A DNA stretch of 64,000 bases from Scenedesmus sp. ARA3 (taxonomy: Eukaryota > Chlorophyta > Chlorophyceae > Sphaeropleales > Scenedesmaceae), in NCBI GenBank assembly GCA_004335835.1, contig RWJK01001505.1:17900-81899 (forward strand). The letters run 5' to 3'. Positions 54,870 through 64,000 of the stretch are shown here, one piece after another. The notes beneath the pieces were generated by a model, which was given only the letters and a program-made list of their open reading frames with translations, was not told the DNA's origin and did no database searches. The position numbers and the translations under genes were made by a program. Each line of letters opens with the position of its first letter. Position 1 is the stretch's first letter.

Positions 54870-56546
54870 CTAGTCCTTTAAGGGAATCAACTCGGCACCC
54901 AGATCAACCCCGGGCAAGCTCTTCAGCAAAGTCGCCCAGTCTGGGTTCTGTTTCCCAGGATGGCTCTTTGGGCCAAACAGGTCCAGGTACTCCAACTGCG
55001 TTGCTGCCTGCAGGCGCATGATGGGGTGTGGCCCACCCCCCTCTGCGTATCCACTGCCAAACCAAACAGTGTCTCCTCTCAGGTCACGCAGCTGCTGCAA
55101 CCCCACAATAGCGTCCACAAAGGTCTCACAATCTGCCACATCACCAATCAGCGCAGGTGAGTCATCTACAGTAGAGGCCACGATCAGCTCCTGCAAGCAA
55201 GTCAGTTGCACCAGGCTGGCCGCCACATCTGTCCAGGCAAAGGTGCCAGCCTGTATCACCAAGCTCCTGAGGCCAGTCAGCTGCCCTAGCAGCCTTCCAA
55301 CAGCGGCCGGGCCAAAGACACCACCTGCCGCCCCTGGTTCCTGCGGCCCTTGCGACACCACATGCAGATCCCTCAGAGGCAGCCTGCCTGCGCTGAGTGC
55401 AGCCAGGCCTGCCACCGTCTCAACTGCGTCTTCATCTTCAATGATTAGTGCGCCTGTGAACATGAACTTGAGCTGCTTGAGGGACGCGATGCGTGCAAAC
55501 CCCTCTGGTCGTATCTCTGAGAGTGCGTTGAGGTCGTCAATGTCCAGGTGCTGCAGGTTGGTGAGCGGCAGGAGGGGCCTCTCATCAAACAAACAGGGCG
55601 CAATCAGCTGGATGACGTTGGGTGGCAGCGTTGAATCCGGCCCAATTGGAAAACACGCGCCGGTAACACGCAGTCTTTGTAGCGCTGTCAAGTGGGCCAA
55701 CTGCACGCCACGCTGCAGCTGCATCATCTGCTCATGCACGTCGCTGCTGTGCGCCTTTGTTCGCGGGTCAGGCGTGTCCACATCCAGGCGCAGCTGTACC
55801 AGGCCTGCAGGAAGTCCTGCCAGCAGCTGTACAACTTCTGCATGACTCCTGATGGTGCCGAGGTGGAGGGAGGTGAGCTGGTTGAAGGTGGTCGCAAGGT
55901 TAGGGCTGCAGGGGAGGCACGCTGCTATACCTGGGCCAGCAATGCTGATGTGCTGCAGGTGGGGTAGTGCTGCTAGCCCTGAGCGGATCAGAGCACACTC
56001 TTGGTCATGCAGGGGGATTGCTGTGACAGCTTCACTGCCCTGTAGCTTCAGGCTGACCGTGGAGAGAGTCCTGGGCATGCTTCCCAGGATGGCTGCTGCT
56101 GCTGTTGCGGTGATGGTGGTGTGGCCGAAGATGTCTGGAAATCTGCTGGTCAGCAAGCCCCACACGCCCAAGCCTGATGCCCTGCTGCAGGTGTCGATTG
56201 CTGTCCTGTCCAGCTGCAGCTGCAGGGTGTGCACGCGCTGCAGCAGGTACGCATGCTTGGCAAACCATGCGGCCTTCTGCTGCGCCTCGCTGCTGCTGCT
56301 CACGCTCATGCGCACCTCCTGCAAACGATTGCTGTGTACTTTTGCTTCTGCTGCTACTGCTTTGCTGGTAGCAAAGAGCTTGGCTGCCATTTGGATGGAA
56401 TATGGAATGGAGGGATGATCCAGCACGCAGGGCAACTCCAAGATGCTGCCAGGGAGATGGCTGGACAGCTCTGGACCATTGCTGCCGTTGCTGTTGAAGG
56501 TCGTTGGGTCGGTCCCTGGTGGCACTTGAATCGTCGTAAATGCCAT
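54870..56546 (-). CDS. Intronless LRR protein, F-box-like N-terminus
   Basis: A single uninterrupted frame of 558 aa runs from the ATG at 56544-56546 (MAFTTIQVPPGTD) to a TAG at 54870-54872. The N-terminal ~120 residues are helical in character, with FAKHAYLLQRVHTLQLQ, matching the layout of the other two LRR genes here. About a dozen leucine-rich repeats follow, for example LPHLQHISIAGPGI, LTNLQHLDIDDLNALSE and ATQLEYLDLFGPKSH. The protein probably acts in protein-protein recognition. A role as a ubiquitin-ligase adaptor is only suggested by the architecture, since no clear F-box can be read. It is the only undamaged member of the three, and it lies between the intact primase and its pseudogene. 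Confidence 0.85.
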   Translation of the reverse strand: MAFTTIQVPPGTDPTTFNSNGSNGPELSSHLPGSILELPCVLDHPSIPYSIQMAAKLFATSKAVAAEAKVHSNRLQEVRMSVSSSSEAQQKAAWFAKHAYLLQRVHTLQLQLDRTAIDTCSRASGLGVWGLLTSRFPDIFGHTTITATAAAAILGSMPRTLSTVSLKLQGSEAVTAIPLHDQECALIRSGLAALPHLQHISIAGPGIAACLPCSPNLATTFNQLTSLHLGTIRSHAEVVQLLAGLPAGLVQLRLDVDTPDPRTKAHSSDVHEQMMQLQRGVQLAHLTALQRLRVTGACFPIGPDSTLPPNVIQLIAPCLFDERPLLPLTNLQHLDIDDLNALSEIRPEGFARIASLKQLKFMFTGALIIEDEDAVETVAGLAALSAGRLPLRDLHVVSQGPQEPGAAGGVFGPAAVGRLLGQLTGLRSLVIQAGTFAWTDVAASLVQLTCLQELIVASTVDDSPALIGDVADCETFVDAIVGLQQLRDLRGDTVWFGSGYAEGGGPHPIMRLQAATQLEYLDLFGPKSHPGKQNPDWATLLKSLPGVDLGAELIPLKD

Positions 56547-57362
56547 GAAGCTATTTCTAGACAGCTTGCAAATGGCGTAGCGATGCAAATATGCTTCAGG
56601 CGTGTCTGTTGACTGCGGTCAAGTCAAGTCGCAGTGGGATGGACGTGTATTTGTTTAGACGCCTCGTTAGGGTGATTTTTTTTGAACTACATTCAGAAAC
56701 ACTTCACCGCTGCTGTGTGCGTGCATGCATATACTCTAACAAGGAGGTGCCAGGGTTTGACGCTCCCTCCTGTTTCGCCAAACTTTGATGTGTCTGTTTG
56801 CTTCGACGATCTCCACAGCAAATAATTTGTGTGCATTCAGCTTGCCATTAAACTGCATCACGATGCACGGTCATAGTTGTTGGTGCAAGCTGTACGTGCT
56901 GACTTTGACAGCTGCCTGCTTTCCATCAGCAGTGCTTTGAGATCTACTTGTAGCAGCGCACCGGCTGTTCAAACCCAATACTTGTGACTGGGTGACCGTG
57001 CGTTTTCTGGACGCGCTGCTGCCACCATATGGCTGGCCAGTCAAGGTAGCTGCTTCACAGCGCGGTGTTGTTGGCCCTGTGCTGCTGCTGCGGCATCTCA
57101 GGCAGACCAGTGCATGGCGAATGCAGCTTTTTTGCACTTTAAGGTGGTGCATGGAGCAACCTGAATGCATATTCTCGTCAAGTATCCACAGCAGCTGATG
57201 CGGCTGCGCTGTCAGCCGTGTGGCTCTGCAGCCTCCTGAACAGCCGCAACCCTTCAACCACACGCTGCCTTCAAATAGATACACTGCATCAACTCATCAC
57301 AAACCAGTAAATGTGTTGCCCTCCAATTTAAATCAACCTTGTCGCTACAGCAGCTGACAGCA
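56547..57362. other. Intergenic, LRR promoter side
   Basis: Upstream of the second LRR gene. No gene or strong repeat is seen. Confidence 0.45.
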
Positions 57363-57475
57363 GGTGAGGGCTGGATGTCACTGGAGGCCCTACATCGCAG
57401 CCATCTGCAGCAACTTCCTCATGCCCTTGGCTGCCAGCAGCAAGGCAGCACTCAACAGGAACGCAGACAGAAGCT
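57363..57475 (+). pseudogene. Primase last-exon fragment
   Basis: Matches primase exon 12 ([20 protein letters not shown]... region) from GAGGGCTGG through GGCAGCACTCAACAGGAACG, with frameshifts. It lies upstream of the other primase-like exons, so exon order is permuted. Confidence 0.8.
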
Positions 57476-57654
57476 CCTGTCAGTGACTTGTACTGCTACT
57501 ATTATTGCATGCTTCGTCTTTGGGGCATGTCTGCTGCAGCACAACATCGTACAAGTGCTGGGCGCTGTCAGGGTCGCTAGTACTGTCTGTTGTAGCCTGC
57601 TCGTCAGTGGTGTGCGTCACTGCCGCCCCTGTGCTGTATTGAATCGATTCAAAA

Positions 57655-59590
57655 CTGACCCGGTGCGCAAGGTGTCCAGCAAGCTCAACACGGGCCAGTG
57701 TACACACATGACCCCAGGCAGCGGGCTATGTATGGCGCATACTGGCAGCCAAGGGTGATCACAGCTGCACCAGATGCACTGTGACGGTGATGCGGATGTG
57801 CTGGCAGCACGGTCGGCTGCACGTAAGCACGGCTGAAGTGCGCACTGTGCAACGTGTGCAATGTGCATTTGACAGCAACAGCAGCCGCCAATGCACTTTG
57901 CAGCGGCGCCGGCCCCTTTTCAAGATACCTGCCATGCTTCTTGCAGACTGCCGGCATGTACTGCACTGTTGTGTTGCTGGATGTGGCGCTGCCCTGCGTG
58001 CTGTGTCTCCCTCTCCCTGACAAGCATGCATGCCCTCCTGCAGGTTTCAAGCCTGTGCAGCGTGAGCTGCGCACGTGCGGCAGCTGCCGCCACATCTGCA
58101 GCAGGTGCTGGCCCTTCATCGCTGTGGCGATTCAGGTGCGCAGGTGCAGGCTTCCAGAGCGTACGTACAGCAGCAGGTTGCTGCACTGGCGACTTTGCAG
58201 ATTGTGTGGTACCAGGCCACAGAGCCAATAACCACTTTTGTAGCGTGCATTGGCCTCAGCAGAGATGCTCCTTCTGCATGTGCGTTCTTGCCTGACGCAC
58301 TGCCCGCGTGCCCTGCTGCTGTTCAGGTGGTGAGAGCTTTGAGTTCCAGCAAATTCTGTGGGTGTACTCAGGGCGGGGCGGAGTGCATTACTAGGTGGCT
58401 TATCAGGGGTGAGTAACAACTCAGCAGCACCAGCAGGCACCAGCAGAATGCTTCAATTCCTGACACCTGTAAACATGGGCACCAGCAGCATCTGCAGCAT
58501 GCACCAGCAGCAGCACCCAGTAGTAGCAGCTCCTCCAGGCATGAGGAGCAGAACGCACCAGCAGCTGCATGCTGGCAGCACCAGCAGAAGGTTTTATAGG
58601 CAATGATGCTTGCAACGCAAGCGCAAGGATCGGGCATCGCAGCACGCCCTCAGAATTGAAGCAACTGCTGTCGCTATATGGGCTTGCAGCTCCAGATCTG
58701 CTTGCTGACCTGACACATGGGCGCTGTGCATGTTTTTGCTCAGCGCAGTGCCCGGCTGCCCGGCTGCTGGCTGACGATGTGCGTGCGCCGTGGGGTACCT
58801 GTGTGTCATCCGTGGCGAAGGCCGACCGCATGATGGTGGCTTGAGGGCGGCAAACTGCACACTGGTGTACTGCGGTGCTGTAGTGCTCTGTTGGCACCTG
58901 ACGCCGGTTTCACCTGTCCATGCAACACGCCTCTGCTGCGCGACCGCCAGGCGTCGTGGTTGCTGCGCTTTGCTGCTGCCCAGCTCTGCCGCCAGGCATT
59001 GCGGCCGCTGTCCGGCCAAGCTGCCAAGGCGCTGGAGAAGAGCCTTGACAACATCATCTTCGTCTGCATTCACCCGTGCCTGCACGTGGAGGTAACCAAG
59101 AAGATGAACTACTTGCTCAAGGTGCGGCACGGCCTGCTGCTGTCGGGGCTGTTTGTTGTTCTGCCTCCTCGACAACAGCATACCTGCTACATCTGACTGT
59201 GATGCAAGTTCAGGATGTCAGCTCCTTCCAGAAGTTACCACTGCCTCAGAATGCAGTTGCAGTTGCAGCTGCTGCAGTGGGTGGCTGTCATGCAGTGCAG
59301 GAGCTGCTGTGGTGTGGCACCTGAGCGCTGTTGCGCCTTGCTGCTGCATCTTGAATGCACACATCCTGCTGCCAATGTCTGTGCAGGCCCAGTTCTGCGT
59401 GCACCCCAAGACCGGCAACTTGTGCGTGCCAATTGATCCAGATACGGAGCTTCGACCCAGATGATGTGCCAACCATGCAGCAGCTGCTGCAGGAGATCGT
59501 CCACCAGCACCAGCAGCAACAGCAGCAGCAGAAGCGGCGGCAGCAGCAGGATACTGGTGCAAGCCTGCAGCAGCAGATGCGTGCTTTCGG
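57655..59590 (+). pseudogene. Primase small-subunit pseudogene (exons 4-11)
   Basis: Remnants occur in order. Exon 4 is at about 57661-57735. Exon 5 is at 58043-58135 and lacks 36 bases that encode [12 protein letters not shown]. Exon 6 is at about 58323-58410, with Trp changed to TAG at 58392-58394. Exon 7 is at about 58743-58830, heavily decayed. Exon 10b is at about 58999-59120, with an extra partial 5' edge just upstream. Exon 11 is at about 59388-59575, frameshifted. Some intron sequence is also shared, so this was a genomic duplication, not a retrocopy. No frame joins the pieces. Confidence 0.88.
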
Positions 59591-61114
59591 ACACAGCATA
59601 GCCAGCATTGCTGAGCATGCATGTATAAATGCTAGTGCAGGACTAACTATGCTCTCAGCGTCAAGTTAGTATACCGCCCAGGTGATGGCAGCATGATTTG
59701 GGACACTAGTACAAGAACGTGCAAGCACTGTGCAATGGGTGCCCCATTGGATGGTCACCATCAAGTCGATCGGGTCGATCCACCCGGCCTGTTGACTGCC
59801 GCTGCTGCAGGCTAGAGTTTGCTTACATCAGCAGATGGTGCTGGCATCAAGCCAGCAGGGTTTACACTGCAGAATGCTGGTCGTGAGCAGGCTTGTAGGG
59901 TTGTATGGCAAGCTTGCAAGCTTGCAATTGCAAGCCGGCCGGCCTCAAGGTGCTGACACAATGCAGCAACCCAGCTGCATGTTGGGCGTTGCTGCTGGCT
60001 GTTACACTTTGTATGCATCGGCATGGTACGTTTAGAACCTGCTTGTTGTGAAGAGAGGTACAGCCTGGCCCCCGGAGCGTTTGCGGCAGACTGCTGCCTC
60101 GACATGGCATGGTCCGAGGGCACTGCTCATGCTGTAGCATTGGCACTGGTAGGGCCTGTAATGCTATCCTCCGACCAATTGCTCATGGCACACGCATGAA
60201 CCTGTCACCAAATGGGCCCTGTCACCAAATGGTTGCCGATGCCGATGACAAGGTATGGCTTACAAGAAGACTATTATGTTTACCAAATGGGCCCTGTACG
60301 TGTGTAACGCACGTTACATTTTCTTCAACACATTTTCTGCAGCCAGCACTCCAAGGGTAAACATTGTCAAAATCTGTTGGTCAGCCCCAGGATGTTGCAA
60401 CGTTGCAAAGCAACTACGGAAGCCGGGTGTTCCTGTCCCAGTGGCTTCCCAGCCTCCACAAGGAGCTTGCCGTCTCTGCAACATCCAGCAAGGTGCTAGC
60501 AGACCCGCAGAACCTGCCACACTGTTGGCGTCAGCAGCAGATGCTGCTGCGGCTGCCCCAACGCTGCGGCAATAGTGCCGACACCAGGTAGCAAGCCATG
60601 AAAGAGCATCCCATGCCATGCCAAACAGCAGGGACATACTCAGCATCACATCTGGTAACAAAATGCAGGTCCAGCCGCTGCTGTGCATAGACAGCAGTCG
60701 TACCATAGTGGCACCACAACAGCAGTCACCAGCCATGCCTAAAGTTCAAATGAGAAACAGCCCGCAGGTTGCTACACCACATTAGCCCTGCTTTGCCGGC
60801 ACAAGCGCTGTACACAGGCGTGCCTGATGTGGAAACATGCCATACAGAGCTCAAACATGCCATACAGAGCTGCTGCAGCACACAGTCACAACATACAGAG
60901 CAGCGCACACTGTGCACACGGCACAAATGCACATGTTATGGCACGCACAGGCACAAACATGCGCATGCACCAACGGCACACAATGTGTGGGCTGCGCTGC
61001 AGCAGGACACGGCACTAGCATACAAAAAAGCAGCATATGGGCGGTGCATAATCCGCTGAAAGCCAGCAGCATCAAGCATCACTACATGTGAACTGCATGC
61101 TGAATGACGCCAAG
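59591..61114. other. Intergenic, short direct repeats
   Basis: It contains repeated ACCAAATGGGCCCTGT phrases (60205-60295) and a doubled AACATGCCATACAGAGCT unit (60834-60872). No gene is seen. Confidence 0.5.
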
Positions 61115-63129
61115 CTAGCCAAGCGGAGGTATGCAAGTGCTGTTGAAGGGTACAAACACCCGCACTCGCATGCAGACAGCAGCTGTACACAAGTACCAGT
61201 GGTTTCCAAAGTCACCCCATGCCTGTGGCCCGTCTGGCACGGTCTGCAGCATCACAGTGAAGCAATCACTCCTGTCGGAGGAGTCATCAGACATCTCACA
61301 GCTTTGAACCAGTTTGCGAGGAAATAGCTGTGGCAGCAGGTCGTTCATTTGCTGAACTATCGACTCGTCCAGCCCATACAGCTCCACATACGCATCTCGC
61401 AACAAGCTCAACCCGCCAAGAGCTTGCAGGAAAGCTATTGCACCATCACTATGGTGTGATGCTCCCCTGCCACTACTGACTGCTGCTGCTGCTGCTGTCT
61501 CTTCGTCCTCCTCGTCCTCCTCCCCCTCCCAAACATAAGCACCAGATACAGACAGCCATCGCAGGCTGGTCAGCTGCTGCAGAACCGCAGCAAGCTGCCC
61601 AAGCACCGCATCTGTCCCACTGACACCGCTAGCAACATAGTGATAGTTGGGGAGGTCCAGGCGTGTGAGACCCCGCACCTCCCGCAGCTGCTGCAACGCT
61701 ATGGCATGCGAGGCAGTGCAGCTCTGAGAGGAGTGCTCCAACATCAATGACTTCAGTGGCAGCGCACGCCATGCTGCTGCTGCCTCTGCTGCGTCGTCAC
61801 CTGTACACTTATGGTAATCAAGCTGCAGCTCTCGCAAGCTGCTGAGGCTGCTCAGCTGCTGCAGCTCTTCTGCTGTTGCTGCTTGGCAGTGTTCGTCTGG
61901 ATAGAGTGTAAGCTGCAGGACCTCTAGCCTGCTCAACACTAGAATTGGCTGCAGTATATCGTCTGCACCCGGCTGGATAAGCCCAAAGTGCAGCTCCTGC
62001 AGTTTTGGGGGCAAATGATCGTCGCAGCTGAGCGCTGCTTCCATATAGCCCCCCACAAACAGCTTGCGCAGGCATGTCAGATGCCCCATGCGCAGCAGCT
62101 GGCCTTCCTTACCGAAGATGTTATTTACCTCAAGCTGCTGCAGCTGTGGCAGCTGCAGTTGCAGCAGCTGCTCAGAGCGCAGGTGGTACAGCTCGAGGCG
62201 CGTCAGTTGCTGCAGCCCTGATAGTGGAGCTAGAACACTGTTCTGCAGCGAAATTGGGTGAGGATACACTCTGCATGTTTTCACGCGCAAACTGCGCAGA
62301 GCTGTTAGCTGCGGGCCGCAAAGTGCTGCAATGTCCGCATCACTGCTCCAGTCCATCACAACTGCTGCATGCAGCCGCTGCAGCTGTGGCGGCAGCAGCT
62401 GCAGCTGCGCTGGTGCTACTGTCGCTATCTGTAGCTGCGTGAGCTGCTTCATGCCTGCTGTGATAGACAGCAGCAGATCGGCTGGCACATAGGGCTTGGG
62501 CTTGTCTGACCAGCCGTTCCAATGGTCAAAGCTGTTCAATCGCAGTTCTCGCAGGTTGGTGAGGCCGGCGACTGCCTTGACAGTTGCTGTGTTGCTGAGC
62601 ATGGCGCATGTATCCAGGTGTGTGAGGTGCGCAGCTGGCAGGTGCTGCAAGAGATCGGGCCTGCAGCCAGGTTGAAGGTGAAGGACTGCAGCAGTAGGCT
62701 GCTTGGCGCTGCTGCCGCCGCTGCCGCTGCAAGTGCTGTGTCAAGACCCGAGGACACTGGTCCATCTGGTCGTGGGTCAAAACCAGTGCCTGCGCTCTCA
62801 TATGCAATAGCCAGGCTCTTCACCAGCCCTGCATGCCTGCTCAACCACTGCGCTAGCAGCCCGAGTTGCTGCTGCTCAGTTGTACGCAGTGCTACTGGCA
62901 GCTGTCCTGCAAGCACTTCGTCTCCTGCTACCTGCAGCTGCTTTGAAGTCTGCAGCAGCAGCGCCACTGCCTGCTGGTCCATGCCGGGGTGGCACAGGAT
63001 AGGCCTTAGCAGCTGTGGATCGTGCCAGCTGTGATCGCTGGCAGTGGCTTCATCCTGAGGCTGCATGCTGCGACTGCTGCTGCCCCCGCTGCTGCTGCTA
63101 CTGCTACTGCTGCTGGTGAGGTTGCCCAT
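61115..63129 (-). CDS. LRR protein, F-box-like N-terminus, frameshift
   Basis: The C-terminal frame (61115 to about 62670) encodes about 500 residues of leucine-rich repeats (LSSLSSLRELQLDYHKCTGD; LTSLRWLSVSGAYVW) and an acidic insert, with a TAG stop at 61115-61117. The N-terminal frame starts at the ATG 63127-63129 (MGNLTSSSS), continues through a Ser/Gly run, LLRPILCHPGMDQQAVALLL and WLSRHAGLVKSL, and reaches NLAAG near 62668. It must then shift by -1 to continue as RPDLLQHLPAAHLTHLD. There is no GT-AG interval to explain this. Homology with the 18135-20017 gene supports joining the two frames. The gene is either damaged or has a one-base assembly error. It is otherwise intronless. Confidence 0.8.
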
Positions 63130-64000
63130 TTGGTCCAAAATGGATGCTCAATAGGTGATGCAGGGTTGGGTAAAGGGGCTGCAAGTCAGGGGGAAGGGGT
63201 TCAGGCAGCCAGGGGGTAAGAGCTTGTCTGTTTTATCCATCCGCAAAACAAAGCTGTAGTGTGGCACGCACACAGCAAGTAAGTATGTGCAAGCTATGGC
63301 TGCAGGTGGCCCCCATGACTGGTAACCAACACCTCGACACCTTCCAAGGCTGTAAACTTTGCGGCAAAGACGTTGATGGCTCACCCTTCAAAGCAGTCCT
63401 CTCAATCCAGTTTCTTGTTGCTGATGCTGATGCTTCTGCTGCTGGCAGCTGGTCACAGAATGCTGTTGCTGCTGATGAAGCTGATGCTACGACAAGCTGA
63501 TCAACCAGAAGCAAGCTGTGTTCACAAGGGTGGTCGTGGCGCACTATCTCGAGATAGAAAATACTGCTCAGCAGCTCAGCAGTACAGGTGAACCGCCAAA
63601 TAAACCTCCACATAATGACGAGAACATAACCCGTCAGCCGTGCCTGTATGAATCATTTATCTTCATGTAAATGATGTCCACCGTGACTGCTTTATAATAT
63701 AGCTGAGTCTGGGCGGCACAAAACAGCCATGAAACACTGACGCTAGAACACCTTCACAATACGTGACGACCCCAGTGTGGTGAGCACTTAATTATGTTGG
63801 AATGATACTCATGAGTTTTTGGTGATTTGACTGCTGGTGGGACGGCTGCAGCTTGTGTTCTAGACGGTCAACTGTCGATCTTGACCTCGATGCATATCTG
63901 CCTGCAAGACTGCACGTCCGGCTGCACCGAACCTGAATCATCGCTGATATAACAAATTTGCTCTGTGTATGCTTATTCAGGGCCCACGTGGTCAAACAGC
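63130..64000. other. Flank of the third LRR gene, no gene seen
   Basis: This is the upstream side of the LRR gene. A minus-strand open frame of 126 codons at 63233-63613 lacks any recognisable family and could be part of a gene continuing beyond the window; I cannot support it. Confidence 0.4.

Noticed and set aside
62660..62675. Programmed -1 frameshifting in LRR genes
   Set aside because: No X-XXY-YYZ slippery site is visible at either location and the two shift points are not homologous. Errors or decay are simpler.

Overview
This window looks like nuclear DNA of a green alga (Chlorophyta). The reasons are a plastid fatty acid photodecarboxylase, a chloroplast glutamyl endopeptidase, intron-dense genes with GTGAGC/GTGCGC donors and CTGCAG acceptors, many (CAG/CTG)n tracts, and TGTAA motifs near gene ends. 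The species cannot be named from this. Gene models below were built by joining open frames at splice sites with matching phase, and by comparing the products with remembered family sequences; no search was run.

Layout. 262-5580 (-): fatty acid photodecarboxylase (FAP), ten exons, with one in-frame TAG. 7550-9708 (-): an unrecognised protein with a transit-like N-terminus, one or two membrane segments and a small C-terminal domain. 10191-16318 (+): an ABCG half-transporter, 12 exons. 18135-20017 (-): an LRR gene interrupted by an assembly gap and a frameshift. 21039-29533 (-): replicative DNA ligase I, 16 exons. 30146-33492 (+): a BTB-Kelch protein. 36749-48071 (-): chloroplast glutamyl endopeptidase (S9 family), 19 exons, whose 3.3-kb intron 12 holds a ~109-bp minisatellite. 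48680-53442 (+): DNA primase small subunit, about 13 exons. 54870-56546 (-): intact intronless LRR gene. 57363-59590 (+): permuted remains of a primase duplication. 61115-63129 (-): a third LRR gene, with a frameshift.

Functionally the window mixes plastid metabolism and proteolysis (FAP, endopeptidase), lagging-strand replication (ligase I and primase, 19 kb apart), a membrane transporter, and a dispersed LRR family. Three gene pairs are divergent across 480-610 bp: the unknown protein with ABCG, ligase with BTB-Kelch, and endopeptidase with primase.

The most unusual feature is structural. In gene after gene, short pieces of exon together with a splice site are copied into the neighbouring intron. 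Copies of exon 5' edges keep the acceptor and lie upstream of the exon; copies of 3' edges keep the donor and lie downstream. Affected loci are ligase exons 5, 6, 10 and 12, BTB-Kelch exons 2 and 5, endopeptidase exons 9 and 13, ABCG exons 3 and 10, and the primase pseudogene. This is what rampant local tandem duplication across splice junctions would leave, and it supplies raw material for alternative or new exons. Other points of note are the FAP stop codon and His-to-Cys change, two long intronic hairpins, CUG-repeat acceptor tracts, and a primase duplicate that lost exactly its catalytic DxD block between direct repeats.
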